Of a stretch of 25,000 bases of DNA, positions 9,344 to 20,300 are shown piece by piece. A program made the position numbers and the translations under genes. A model generated the notes under the pieces. It searched no databases, was not told the DNA's origin, and worked only from the letters and a program-made list of their open reading frames with translations. The stretch is from contig CAIIXF020000163.1 of NCBI GenBank assembly GCA_903813345.2, positions 1 to 25,000 of the forward strand, read 5' to 3'. Position 1 is the first letter of the stretch; every line of letters starts with the position of its first letter. Origin of the DNA: Owenia fusiformis. Its lineage: Eukaryota; Annelida; Polychaeta; Sabellida; Oweniidae.

Positions 9344-10151
9344 CCCTACTATCACACCAAACTAGTTCTCACTACGTTCTCAAAAACGGGCTTCAACTGT
9401 GTACGAACGGACTGGACGTACTAAGAACCGTTTGGGATCTATTTACAAACTTAATCGAACGTACTCGAACGGGTAGGTCCTCTAGAACTTAGACAATGCT
9501 CAAAATGTTTTCGTGGTCGTCACGTTCTACAATTAGAACGAGTGACAACGTACTAACGACGAGCTGGACGTACTACGAACGGAACCGTCGTACTTCAATC
9601 CTTCTAGGGACGTCTTAACAACGAGTGGAACTGTCTGAGGACGTGTTGAGAACGAGGTAGAACTCATTGCAAACGGGTTTAAACTGATTAAGAACGTATT
9701 TAACACTGTTTATGAACGAGTTAGCAAAAATATAGCTATCACACCAAACAAGTTGCCACTGCGTTCTTCAAAACTGGTTCTAAACTGTGTGCGAACGGAA
9801 TGAACGTAGCTGCAACTTTCTAAGGTCTATTTACGAACTACATGAACGTTCTCAGACGGGAATGTGATTTTAGAATTTTGAATCGATTCAAAATTCGATT
9901 GCGACCATACCGTTCTGTTATCAGGTCATGATGACCTTCTAGACTAAGGGACGCGTTCTACGGCGTTGCACACCGACGTGGTGCGACCTGAACGAACTGC
10001 GAACGAGATGGACGTATTGAAGACTGTTTAAGAACGAAGAAGCTAATTATTTCAGATATATTTCCCGACCACAGCCAGTTTGAGCCCGTTTTACGACGTT
10101 TTCGTAGGACTGGCAAGAACGGGTAAGAACGAGTTTGGTGTGATAGGAGGG
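9344..10151. mobile_element. Inverted-repeat DNA element with TAA flanks (Harbinger-like candidate)
   Basis: The left end CCCTACTATCACACCAAAC (9344-9362) matches the complement of the right end GTTTGGTGTGATAGGAGGG (10133-10151) with one mismatch, and similarity continues inwards for tens of bases (AACGGGCTTCAACTG versus AACGGGCTCAAACTG). TAA occurs on both sides (9341-9343 and 10152-10154), a 3-bp duplication of the kind made by PIF/Harbinger transposases. The interior has no transposase frame and is full of GAACG/CGTTC words. A second, direct copy of the left terminus starts at about 9737. The alternative boundary is AACCACGG at about 9254 and its inverse near 10184. Family assignment is tentative. 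Confidence 0.55.
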
Positions 10152-10154
10152 TAA

Positions 10155-11014
10155 GGACTGGATCTGCCTCGGGATCCGTGGTTTTACAAGAACTTTCAAG
10201 ATTTTCACGCGATTTATCTTTTGACTCCAGCTTACAGATATATATTATTTTAGTGCATGCATCTCACCACTAGTGTAGAAAACTCATATAAAAGATACAA
10301 AATTGTTGACATCACAATTAGAGTATTCTGCATTCAAATGAGTGGAATAAACATTTTTAACCGAGAATCATAGGATGTGAGGAATATCAGATATGTGACA
10401 GTTTTCAGCCGCAAAGATCACTTACTGTGAAAGTCACACAACGGCCCAAATCAATATTCCATTGTAGCTGAAAACGTGACTCTACCATTGTCTACCATAT
10501 TTTTCTTACCAGCTGCAGATATAAATCTCAAGAGAAAATAAAACCCATATCCAAAGCTCTTCCAAAGGTACTGTACCAAATCATCCCATATACCTCTACC
10601 ACTTTTAGAAATATTGACCAGACCATGTAATTGAACACAAAGTTGGAACTAATGAGAGTAATGTAATATTTTATTAGTTTAATTTCGAGATAGTACCATG
10701 ATCCACTATAGAAGAAAGATATTTTGTTGCTTTAAGGTATTTTGCAACTTATGATAAATGTTTGAATTTACGTTGGTATGGTGCTTGCTGTTTAATGCTT
10801 GAGGATAAACATTTTTTAAAGTTTGGGTTCGAGTTTTGGATTTATACAAAATTACTTTACTTTTATAGTTACATAGACTAAGTCCTGTATTTGTTTTATC
10901 TAAATTATCAGTAATCACTAATAAGACATCTACTATTTTCTAGATTATATTTTTGGTATTATGATTTAGTTTCCATTTTCCATCACTTATTAATACGTCG
11001 TCCTTGAGGATTTG
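10155..11014 (-). other. 3' flank and probable 3' UTR of the KY-type gene
   Basis: This lies downstream of the stop codon of the large minus-strand gene. A 70-codon minus frame (10918-10706) has no recognisable features and is likely untranslated. No other exon is seen. Confidence 0.4.
10670..10675 (-). terminator. Candidate polyadenylation signal AATAAA
   Basis: AATAAA on the minus strand lies about 340 bases after the stop codon of the KY-type gene at 11015-11017. It is the first canonical hexamer I found downstream. The cleavage site cannot be placed from sequence alone. Confidence 0.35.
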
Positions 11015-11398
11015 CTAAGACTCTGGAGCCTGTGATTTACCACTTGCGTCCACAGGTTGACTTTTACGCCTGGTCGGTGCTGTTTTTAGTCTCTTATTGT
11101 ACTCTCTTCTAAACTCGGTGTGAGCACAAATGTCATCAGGGCGTTTAGCCGGATTATATGCGTTGATTGTTAATGGGTTTACCTCTGCGTTGGGAGGAAT
11201 CCTACTTACAGCAGTTTTACGGCGGGGTAAAGAACCAAAAGGCATTATAAGCTCTTCTGGATATAGACTTACGCGCTCTGCCTCTGAAAGTTCTCCAAAT
11301 ATTTCTTTCTGTCGTAATTTCACTGCTGGCGCTAACGTTGATTTGTTGCCACCACCCTTTTTGTAGCGGATCAAACACTCGTCTACCATTTCTCGCAT
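11015..11398 (-). CDS. KY-type gene, exon 10 (last exon, basic tail)
   Basis: The acceptor GTGTTTTTCAG precedes ATG CGA GAA, phase 0; stop TAG-type codon at 11017-11015 after QAPES. The junction IW|MREMVDECL continues the dynein-like helix. The rest is a basic, Pro- and Lys-rich tail (NKRLKTAPTRRKSQP) without a recognisable domain. The frame remains open upstream to 11476, but that part is intron by the acceptor position. Confidence 0.86.
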   Translation of the reverse strand: MREMVDECLIRYKKGGGNKSTLAPAVKLRQKEIFGELSEAERVSLYPEELIMPFGSLPRRKTAVSRIPPNAEVNPLTINAYNPAKRPDDICAHTEFRREYNKRLKTAPTRRKSQPVDASGKSQAPES

Positions 11399-14300
11399 CT
11401 GAAAAACACATAAGAACATATCTTGCTGTTTTTCTATTTGCCTGCTTTGGGACCAGATAAGAAGGGATTTGGGCATTTTTGTAGTAGAGTTTCTGCCTGA
11501 TTAATGCTAATTTCGATTTTACCATGATCTGGTTTTACAGCATTTGTAACAGAGGGCTTTCACAATCACTTTACGTTATACTATTACGTTACGAGAGTTT
11601 AAGCTGGCAATATTTTTCACAACGTAACCGTGAACGCAAAGCCAATAAATCAATACAGTAAAAAGCGCGCATACAATACAAGCGCTACTTTTCAAATACC
11701 CGATCAGGCTTCAGAGCTGTGTTTAGAACGGGAGATTTGCAATTTCGCTTTGGTGTCAACGGGAATCATTATACTCATGTCTATATTGAATACTATGCTG
11801 GCATTGCTTAAAGTCTCAATTCTTGATGAAACGTTCACAATTCATCATTGATTAAGTCACAGTTACTATGGTAACCTTTTCAATCGCTCTGCGGGGCCAA
11901 CTTTTGACATTAATGTTGGACAGGATTCTTGAGTTTTGAAAGCAGTTGAAAGTAGTCACATATTGTGGGTTACGCAGTCAGGAACAAATCCAGTCCTTAA
12001 TTGCAAAGTATTTTATGTTTTCATACCCATATAAAAAAGGGCACCAGTCCAGCACTTGCATTCTGTACGTCCCTCAGGTCAATCTGTTTTAGATTTACAC
12101 GGACTTTCATTGCAATCTCCGGATGAAGTTCCTCCACATCCATGTTTCCGACTCGTCTACTGAGACCCTCAGCACCTACGTTACTAAGAATCTTCTGACA
12201 CTTTTTCCAACTCTGAAATTCAAGTAGTAGTTGGATTTGATTTGTCCATATAGAATGGAAAAATTGATATAACTTGTATGTTACCATCGGAAGTTACACA
12301 ATGCATATTCCTACCTTTGTTTTGCCTTCGTGATCTCCCAACACAAGTAGTAAAGAAGACATGACGATGTGCACAACGGGCCTTGGGGTTGAATATCTTC
12401 GGATCTCAGATATCGTAGCAGCGTCCATATTCATGATAGTCTTCCTGGCGTTCTCTATGCTGCCTAGATGCTCCAGGAGACGTCGGGCATGCATCACTTC
12501 TAATGTCAATTCTGGTGGTCTGTATTTATTTACACGTTTTAGAGCCTTGATCAATCCAATGCGATCTCTTTTGTAAAGTGCTTCCACCAATTCTAAATAA
12601 GAACAGATCAAAACATAAAAAACAACAAAAACTACGCATTGTGCAACTGTTTGAGAGGACGGTTTTGTAGTGGTAGATTAGTGACAGTATACCTTCTTTC
12701 AGGAGTACCACGTGTGTTACTGTTTTAGAGGAGGTAAGTTTTGTAGTGGTAGATTAGTGACAACATACCTTCTCTCAGGAGTACCACGTGTGTAACTGTT
12801 TAAGAGGAGACAGGTTTTGTAGTGGTAGATTAGTGACAACATACCTTCTCTCAGGAGTACCACGTGTGTAACTGTTTAAGAGGAGGCAAGTTTTGTAGTG
12901 GTAGATTAGTGACAACATACCTTCTCCCAAGAGTACCACGTGTGTAATTGTTTAAGAGGAGACAGGTTTTGTAGTGGTAGATTAGTGACAACATACCTTC
13001 TCTAAGGAGTACCACGTGTGTAACTGTTTAAGAGGAGACAGGTTTTGTAGTGGTAGATTAGTGACAACATACCTTCTCTAAGGAGTACCACGTGTGTAAC
13101 TGTTTAAGAGGAGACAGGTTTTGTAGTGGTAGATTAGTGACAACATACCTTCTCTCAGGAGTACCACGCGTGTGTAACTGTTTAAGAGGAGACAGGTTTT
13201 GTAGTGGTAGATTAGTGACAACATACCTTCTCTCAGGAGTACCACGTGTGTAACTGTTTAAGAGGAGACAGGTTTTGTAGTGGTAGATTAGTGACAACAT
13301 ACCTTCTCTCAGGAGTACCACGCGTGTAATTGTTTAAGAGGAGACAGGTTTTGTAGTGGTAGATTAGTGACAACATACCTTCTCTCAGGAGTACCACGTG
13401 TGTAACTGTTTAAGAGGAGACAGGTTTTGTAGTGGTAGATTAGTGACAACATACCTTCTCTCAGGAGTACCACGTGTGTAACTGTTTAAGAGGAGACAGG
13501 TTTTGTAGTGGTAGATTAGTGACAACATACCTTCTCTCAGGAGTACCACGCGTGTGTAACTGTTTAAGAGGAGACAGGTTTTGTAGTGGTAGATTAGTGA
13601 CAACATACCTTCTCTCAGGAGTACCACGTGTGTAACTGTTTAAGAGGAGACCGGTTTTATAGTGGTAGATTAGTGACAACATACCTTCTCTCAGGAGTAC
13701 CACGTGTGTAACTGTTTAAGAGGAGACAGGTTTTGTAGTGGTAGATTAGTGACAACATACCTTCTCTCAGGAGTACCACGTGTGTAACTGTTTAAGAGGA
13801 GACAGGTTTTGTAGTGGTAGATTAGTGACAACATACCTTCTCTCAGGAGTACCACGCGTGTGTAACTGTTTAAGAGGAGACAGGTTTTGTAGTGGTAGAT
13901 TAGTGACAACATACCTTCTCTCAGGAGTATCACGCGTGTGTAACTGTTTAAGAGGAGACAGGTTTTGTAGTGGTAAATTAGTGACAACATACCTTCTCTA
14001 AGGAGTACCACGTGTGTAACTGTTTAAGAGGAGACAGGTTTTGTAGTGGTAGATTAGTGACAACATACCTTCTCTCAGGAGTACCACGCGTGTGTAACTG
14101 TTTAAGAGGAGACAGGTTTTGTAGTGGTAGATTAGTGACAACATACCTTCTCTCAGGAGTACCACGTGTGTAACTGTTTAAGAGGAGACAGGTTTTATAG
14201 TGGTAGATTAGTGACAACATACCTTCTCTCAGGAGTACCACGTGTGTAACTGTTTAAGAGGAGACAGGTTTTGTAGTGGTAGATTAGTGACAACATACCT

Positions 14301-17300
14301 TCTCTCAGGAGTACCACGTGTGTAACTGTTTAAGAGGAGACAGGTTTTGTAGTGGTAGATTAGTGACAACATACCTTCTCTCAGGAGTATCACGCGTGTG
14401 TAACTGTTTAAGAGGAGACAGGTTTTGTAGTGGTAAATTAGTGACAACATACCTTCTCTAAGGAGTACCACGTGTGTAACTGTTCAAGAGGAGACAGGTT
14501 TTGTAGTGGTAGATTAGTGACAACATACCTTCTCTCAGGAGTACCACGCGTGTGTAACTGTTTAAGAGGAGACAGGTTTTGTAGTGGTAGATTAGTGACA
14601 ACATACTTTCTCTCAGGAGTACCACGTGTGTTACTGTTTAAGAGGAGACAGGTTTTGTAGTGGTAGATTAGTGACAACATACCTTCTTTCAGGAGTACCA
14701 CGTGTGTTACTGTTTAAGAGGAGACAGGTTTTGTAGTGGTAGATTAGTGACAACATACCTTCTTTCAGGAGTACCTCGTGTGTAACTGTTTAAGAGGAGA
14801 CAGGTTTTGTAGTGGTAGATTAGTGACAACATACCTTCTTTCAGGAGTACCACATTGATTTTCTCTGAAGCCTTTTTGATGAGACCCTCATTATCCTTAC
14901 ACTTGAGGAACTTGAAGTCATTCAATGCTTTCGCCATCTTTTCAACATTCCCTGTCTTCAATGCAGCCACAAGTCTATCTCTCGCCACTATTCTCCTCAT
15001 ATCTACGAAATAGAATAAATCACAATACTTTTGCCGGTAGAGTAATGAACAAGCAGATGTAACAATGAAAAATTGCAAATTATATCTAAGAGATAACATT
15101 TAAAGTTACCTGTGTAGTCATAAATGCCAAGCAGGTAGTCTTCATCTGAAATGAACAATGTATTAAAATAATATTCCTGGTAGAAAGGCCAAAAGAGGAT
15201 TCTCCTTGTTTGATTATTCCGAAGAGAAATAGACATTTTTCAAATGTAATCTACTGTTGTATGAGGTACTAAGGAGGTTACACTTCATGGATGAGAATGA
15301 TCTAAAATAGCGCTAAAATTGGTAATAAAGTAAAAAGGGAAACTATAACGTGAATATTGGGGGTGGTTAAGGCCAAACTTAATATTCACTAAGATGCATG
15401 TTTATACTGAATTTTGAACTCACTATAAAGCATAATTGTGAGAACGAACAAAAAATGTTGTTACCGGTGACAATGCTTTCTTGGTCTCTTTTTACTTCCT
15501 CTGCCAACATGTCAGCCTGGAGAATAACATGGTAAATAAGGAACAAATGACAGACCTGTTCTTGATATACAAGTTCAATATTTGACTTGCATTTAGTGTA
15601 TAGGGAGCGTATATCAGAGAACTATTTAGTATATTAATGAAAATCATTTTACATAGTACTCTAATAAACGTTTTATTATTATGATGTTGAATTTAATTTA
15701 CCAATTCGTCAAGCTGTCTTGATTTTTCATCGTCATCTTGCATCTGACTAATCTGGTCTAGTTTTTCACTGAAGGCAACATGTTTCTGTGACTTCTCGGT
15801 GGCCGCTACACTCCCTACCTCATCTGCTGGTATCTTACGCAGGCTACTCCTAGGGCGACTAGTGACAGTTTGGTTAGTGTGCTCAGTCTTTGTTGCCATT
15901 CCACTATCCTCATAAGTTGTTGGTATTTTCTGTTCTTTCGAAGCAATAGAGTTATTATTTGTTATTGGGTGTAAATGTTGGTCCTCCAGCCATTCTTTTA
16001 CTTTAAGTTTTCCTAGCTCTTCCTCTTCAAGATCAGCTTCGTCTATATTGTTAATTGGGTTGGATTGGATTTCTTTCACTTTCTGCATTTCATGTACAGT
16101 ATTATCTTCCTTGATTGATTGAGGCGCATCTGTTTGTTGTACTGGTCCAATTTGAGAGTCAAGTGTTGCAGAGCCATCGTCATCAGGAATAAAAAGAGAA
16201 TCTTCGTGATCACCCGTACTTTCCTCATGCTCGGCAGGTTTTGCTTTTATAGCAAAATCATCTTCTTTGGATTCTTTACAAATGTCTCCTTCAGAGACAT
16301 TCTCATTTCTCTTATCTGTGACTTCATCCTCATTCAATACAAAGGTTTGCTCCCTCGGTGTAACATCGTTGTCCGATTCAGCATTCCCAGCTGACCCCTC
16401 TGCAATTGGTGTTTCATCTCTAGTGATATTAGTATTATCGTTTTCTAGGCTCATTGTAGCACTCTCTTGTAAATGTTCATCATGTTTTTCAATCAATTCA
16501 GCGTCGATGGTGTCAGCTGTTGACGCCAATCGATCAGTCTTTCTGACTGTAATAATTGCAGTTTGGCTCTCACTCTCATCGTCTGTCTCATCTTCAATCA
16601 CACTTATCATTTGTGCATTCTCGACATTATCATTAATCAGTTCCTCCTTATCTGCATCATCTTTCTTTTGTTTCGTTGCTGCAACCTCGTCAGTAATACC
16701 TATAACTGTGTGCTTGTCATTCGATTCGTGTACTGATTCCTTACACTCATGATTTTCCTTTTGTTTTGAAGATTCCTTCCCCCGCAAATCACTTCTTTTA
16801 CTATGTTTGCTTCTTCTACTATGCCTTGTACCTTTAGATTTGGCATCACTGTCTCTTGATGAAACCTTGGCAGATCTTCGTTTAGAGTCTTCAGACTTTT
16901 CTACGTGGTTGACAGTAACTGTAGACGTGTTGTTGGTCATGTCTTTAGCACTGTCTTTAGAGTCACGGACATCTCTAATCTCACGAAGTCTATTTAATTT
17001 CTTATCTTCTTCTTTCTTTTGGAGAAGAACTGCAACTTCAAGAAGATCTTGTTGCTCTGAGGGGCAATTCGTTACATAGTCATTCGTATTATCTTTTATC
17101 TTTTCAATATCAGCACCTGTCTTTATCTAAAAAATAAATATTAAAATTACATGTAAGGGTAGAACGCTAGAATATAAAAAGGAACACGTACATTTTACGT
17201 ATGATAAACTAGCGCCGTTCTTGATAGCATAAACCCCTAGCGATATTACACGTCCAAGCGAAAGTCACCCGCAAATGATGCACCCATTGCATGAAGTAAG

Positions 17301-20300
17301 TTATTTTCTTGATATAACCACGATGATGTTAAATGTTTGCTTGATAAAGATCATCGATATGAAATAAATGCCTGAGACAAAAACAGCCCCAATTCTATAA
17401 CTGTATGTATAACATCTTACTTTACATTAAAGTAACCAACCTCATACACCAGAAGCCCTTTATATTGTTTTGTTTCGGTGTTCATACATGAACTCAGCTT
17501 CAACGTCGTTCCAGCTTCTCCAGTTGTCAGTTCACCACTCCAGATACCATCATCTCCTTTGGTGAGGTGCTTCCACTCATTTCGAGCTCCTACGACTACC
17601 ACATCGGTTGTGTTCGAGACTCTAACTGCAAAGTGGACGCGCTCATTGGATGGAAGGAGCCCGGTTCTTGGCTCCAAGAGTTCACAATCGGTTGACCAAC
17701 CAGGTAAGCATTTTGGGAATGGAACTGCGTTTAGTTTGGGAATATCAGCTTGTATGATACAACTATAGACACGTGGGAAGCCATCGTCAGAGCTGGCCTC
17801 TTTTGCATAGACACATAGATGGTATTGACCTTGGTAGGGTAGGATCCCATCAATTGTAAGGTCATCCATTGTGCTCTCATGGAATACAAACTGATTCAGT
17901 GATTCTGCAGGTGCATCGTTGTTGCCATGGAAGGTCAACTCTGTAACTACATCCATTGGTTTGCTCAGTCCAAAGCTCACATGAGCTTCCCCGATATGTG
18001 GAACTTGTATGATCGGATTATTGGGAGTTTTTGTAACAAGACCCAAAGAACTAAAATCAGCGTTGGGCCCAATTCTTCCATGTGATATTCCAGATGGATA
18101 TGGATGAGGATACCGACTTATTGAGTCACATGATAGTAAGTAAGTACATATACTTGGTACTAGACCCTTTTTATTTGCTAATTTCCCAAATATATTCAAG
18201 CCATACATCCCTGCGTTTGGAAGTCGGACATAAAATGTAACTATTCTGTCAAAGCTCTGATGCACCACGTACCTTTGTAAATCAACAGCGGGAGGCTGAT
18301 TACTACATGTAAGTTCATGCACGAAGTTCAATTCATTTTCACACGAAAACGTGACCTCAATCGCTCCATCTTTCACCAGTATCATTCCAGTCTCGTGAGA
18401 CGTGGCTTTCAAGCCAAGAATATCAGTGTCCATCCCAGGCCCCCATTCTATTCTGTTATTAACTGGATACGGATCGCAGTTCTTCGACGGTTCTTCATTG
18501 TGAATGACGTATGTACAAAGCGGTTTGAAGTCATCATCGATACCACTGTCACATTCATTTCCAAATATGTCCAGTTTATATTCACCCGCTCCAGGGAATG
18601 ATATATTACATTTAAATGTCAGGTCCAAACACTGCATGAATACAAATCTATCCAACTTATATTCCCCGAATTCTTCAGAATATATTCCATCTGTTGATAT
18701 GCATAATCTATATTTGAATTTTCTTTTGAGATTTCGATCCATTCCCAACTTGATACTAATTTCTCCATCGTTAGCGTACAGAACACATCTTGGATGGCTT
18801 CTGATAGTCATTCCAAGCTGGAAGAAATCTGGTTGTAAGAATGCCATCTCTTCAAATTCTCTCTTTGCAACGGGTCTGGCTAATAACTGCCAAGTAGAGT
18901 CATCTGGAAGATGACTATAGATAAACTCCTCGGGGTCTGTGAAGAAGTAAAACTCGTTACATTGATGAGTATTTGCTGATATATCTTGCTTTAATGGTGT
19001 CCTTGTTCTTTTCAGTGATTCTAATTCCTCGTTCTCTGTTCTCTCTAACTGACAGGATGCCCGCTCTACGTCTATAAATCTCCACACACCATCTATTAGC
19101 ACAACTGACCATGTCCCTCTGAGTTCTTCTCGTTCATCTTTCTCAGATTTGTAATCTCTGCCCTTTAGAAATCCATGAACCTTGGAGCATGGTATATCAA
19201 CAATCCTGCAATTGATTAAGGCAACCAGTTTGTTATCATTAATGAAAATTATATCTCAAATGGCCAAATGACAAATATTACAAATAAGGAGTCGACCAAA
19301 GATCGATGTAGCTATAAATCTTTTGGACTTTCATATTAAACAAGTGTGATGTAAAATATTTCAATTATTTGCCAGTTCAAATCTCTTAGTTTGGATATTC
19401 ATTGTAGTGTTATTTTTAGCGTCGTTTCTTACCTGCATATGTTATTAAATAAATCAGCGTAATCCTGGTCCCCATGTTTCACATCTAGTAAGATTTCCAT
19501 CGGAGAGTCAAAAGGAGCCGGTTTATCTTTCAGTTTTGTAATATCTTGAGCGACAATCCAACGGAATATTGCCCTGACTGCTTCTTTTTCAGATTGACAG
19601 TCTTGGGTAATATATGCGATCAGTTCTTCCATTTTCCTCCCTATTAAATACTTCGGGCTCTAAAAATAGGAATTTATGTATATCAAGATGACTCTTGAAC
19701 GCATTGACGACAATACATAAATCTTATAATTTGTCGATTAAATAATTAAGATTAGTTTTCACTTCACTGAAACGTTAACTATCACAACTTACCGTTGCCG
19801 CTATATTGTCGAGATGATTGTATTGTGCCAGATTGAAAACCTCATCCTTCCTACTTTGTGGTGGGAATGGAAGTGGAATATCATATTCACTCTGCACCGG
19901 GTCAATGTTTAAACCAATGAATTCATTCTGGGCATTCCTAAGCAACTTTGGAGTCGGAAATTGAGTAAACCTGACTTTATCCATAGCTTCAGTAATACTA
20001 AGTTGTACAACCCGACCTTCTGTCTTCTCGTCGTTAACATTATTTAACTGTTTAACATTTTCCGTTTTCGCATCACAGTCATGTTCTTTCTCATTTGACT
20101 TCACTTCTTCGTCATTATTTTCATTTGCAATAATAGTTTTGTTATCATCAAGTTGATCTGATTTTATTGACGATCTGTCAATTTCTTTAAATCGCTCAGA
20201 TTTGTTATCATCTTCCACTACTGTATCACTATTTTTACAAACGTCATCATTCCTATTGTCTGGATTCGCTTCATAAGGTTCACTGCAGTTGTCAAATGTA

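Noticed and set aside
11130-11525. Plus-strand 78-codon frame and alternative minus frame (11525-11217) over exon 10
   Set aside because: They overlap exon 10, whose phase, acceptor and dynein-like continuity with exon 9 fix the real frame.
13058-14701. Repetitive open frames such as MVLLREGMLSLIYHYKT repeated, on both strands of the array
   Set aside because: They arise from reading straight through the 76-bp units, including the intron part. The unit is not a multiple of three, so each frame changes peptide at every unit and ends by chance. Only the 27-nt spliced reading keeps the gene's phase.
12643-14853. CRISPR array
   Set aside because: The units are identical throughout, with no variable spacers, and lie in an intron of an animal gene.
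17417-17440. Extension of exon 3 by VGYFNVK to a stop codon
   Set aside because: The phases require splicing into exon 4, and the donor GAG|GTTGGT just before gives a clean in-phase junction. The stop would truncate the protein before an obviously continuing exon series.
16119-18914. Plus-strand open frames of 90-161 codons opposite exons 3 and 4
   Set aside because: They are antisense shadows of the long coding exons, with Ser/Leu-rich composition expected from complementing acidic codons.
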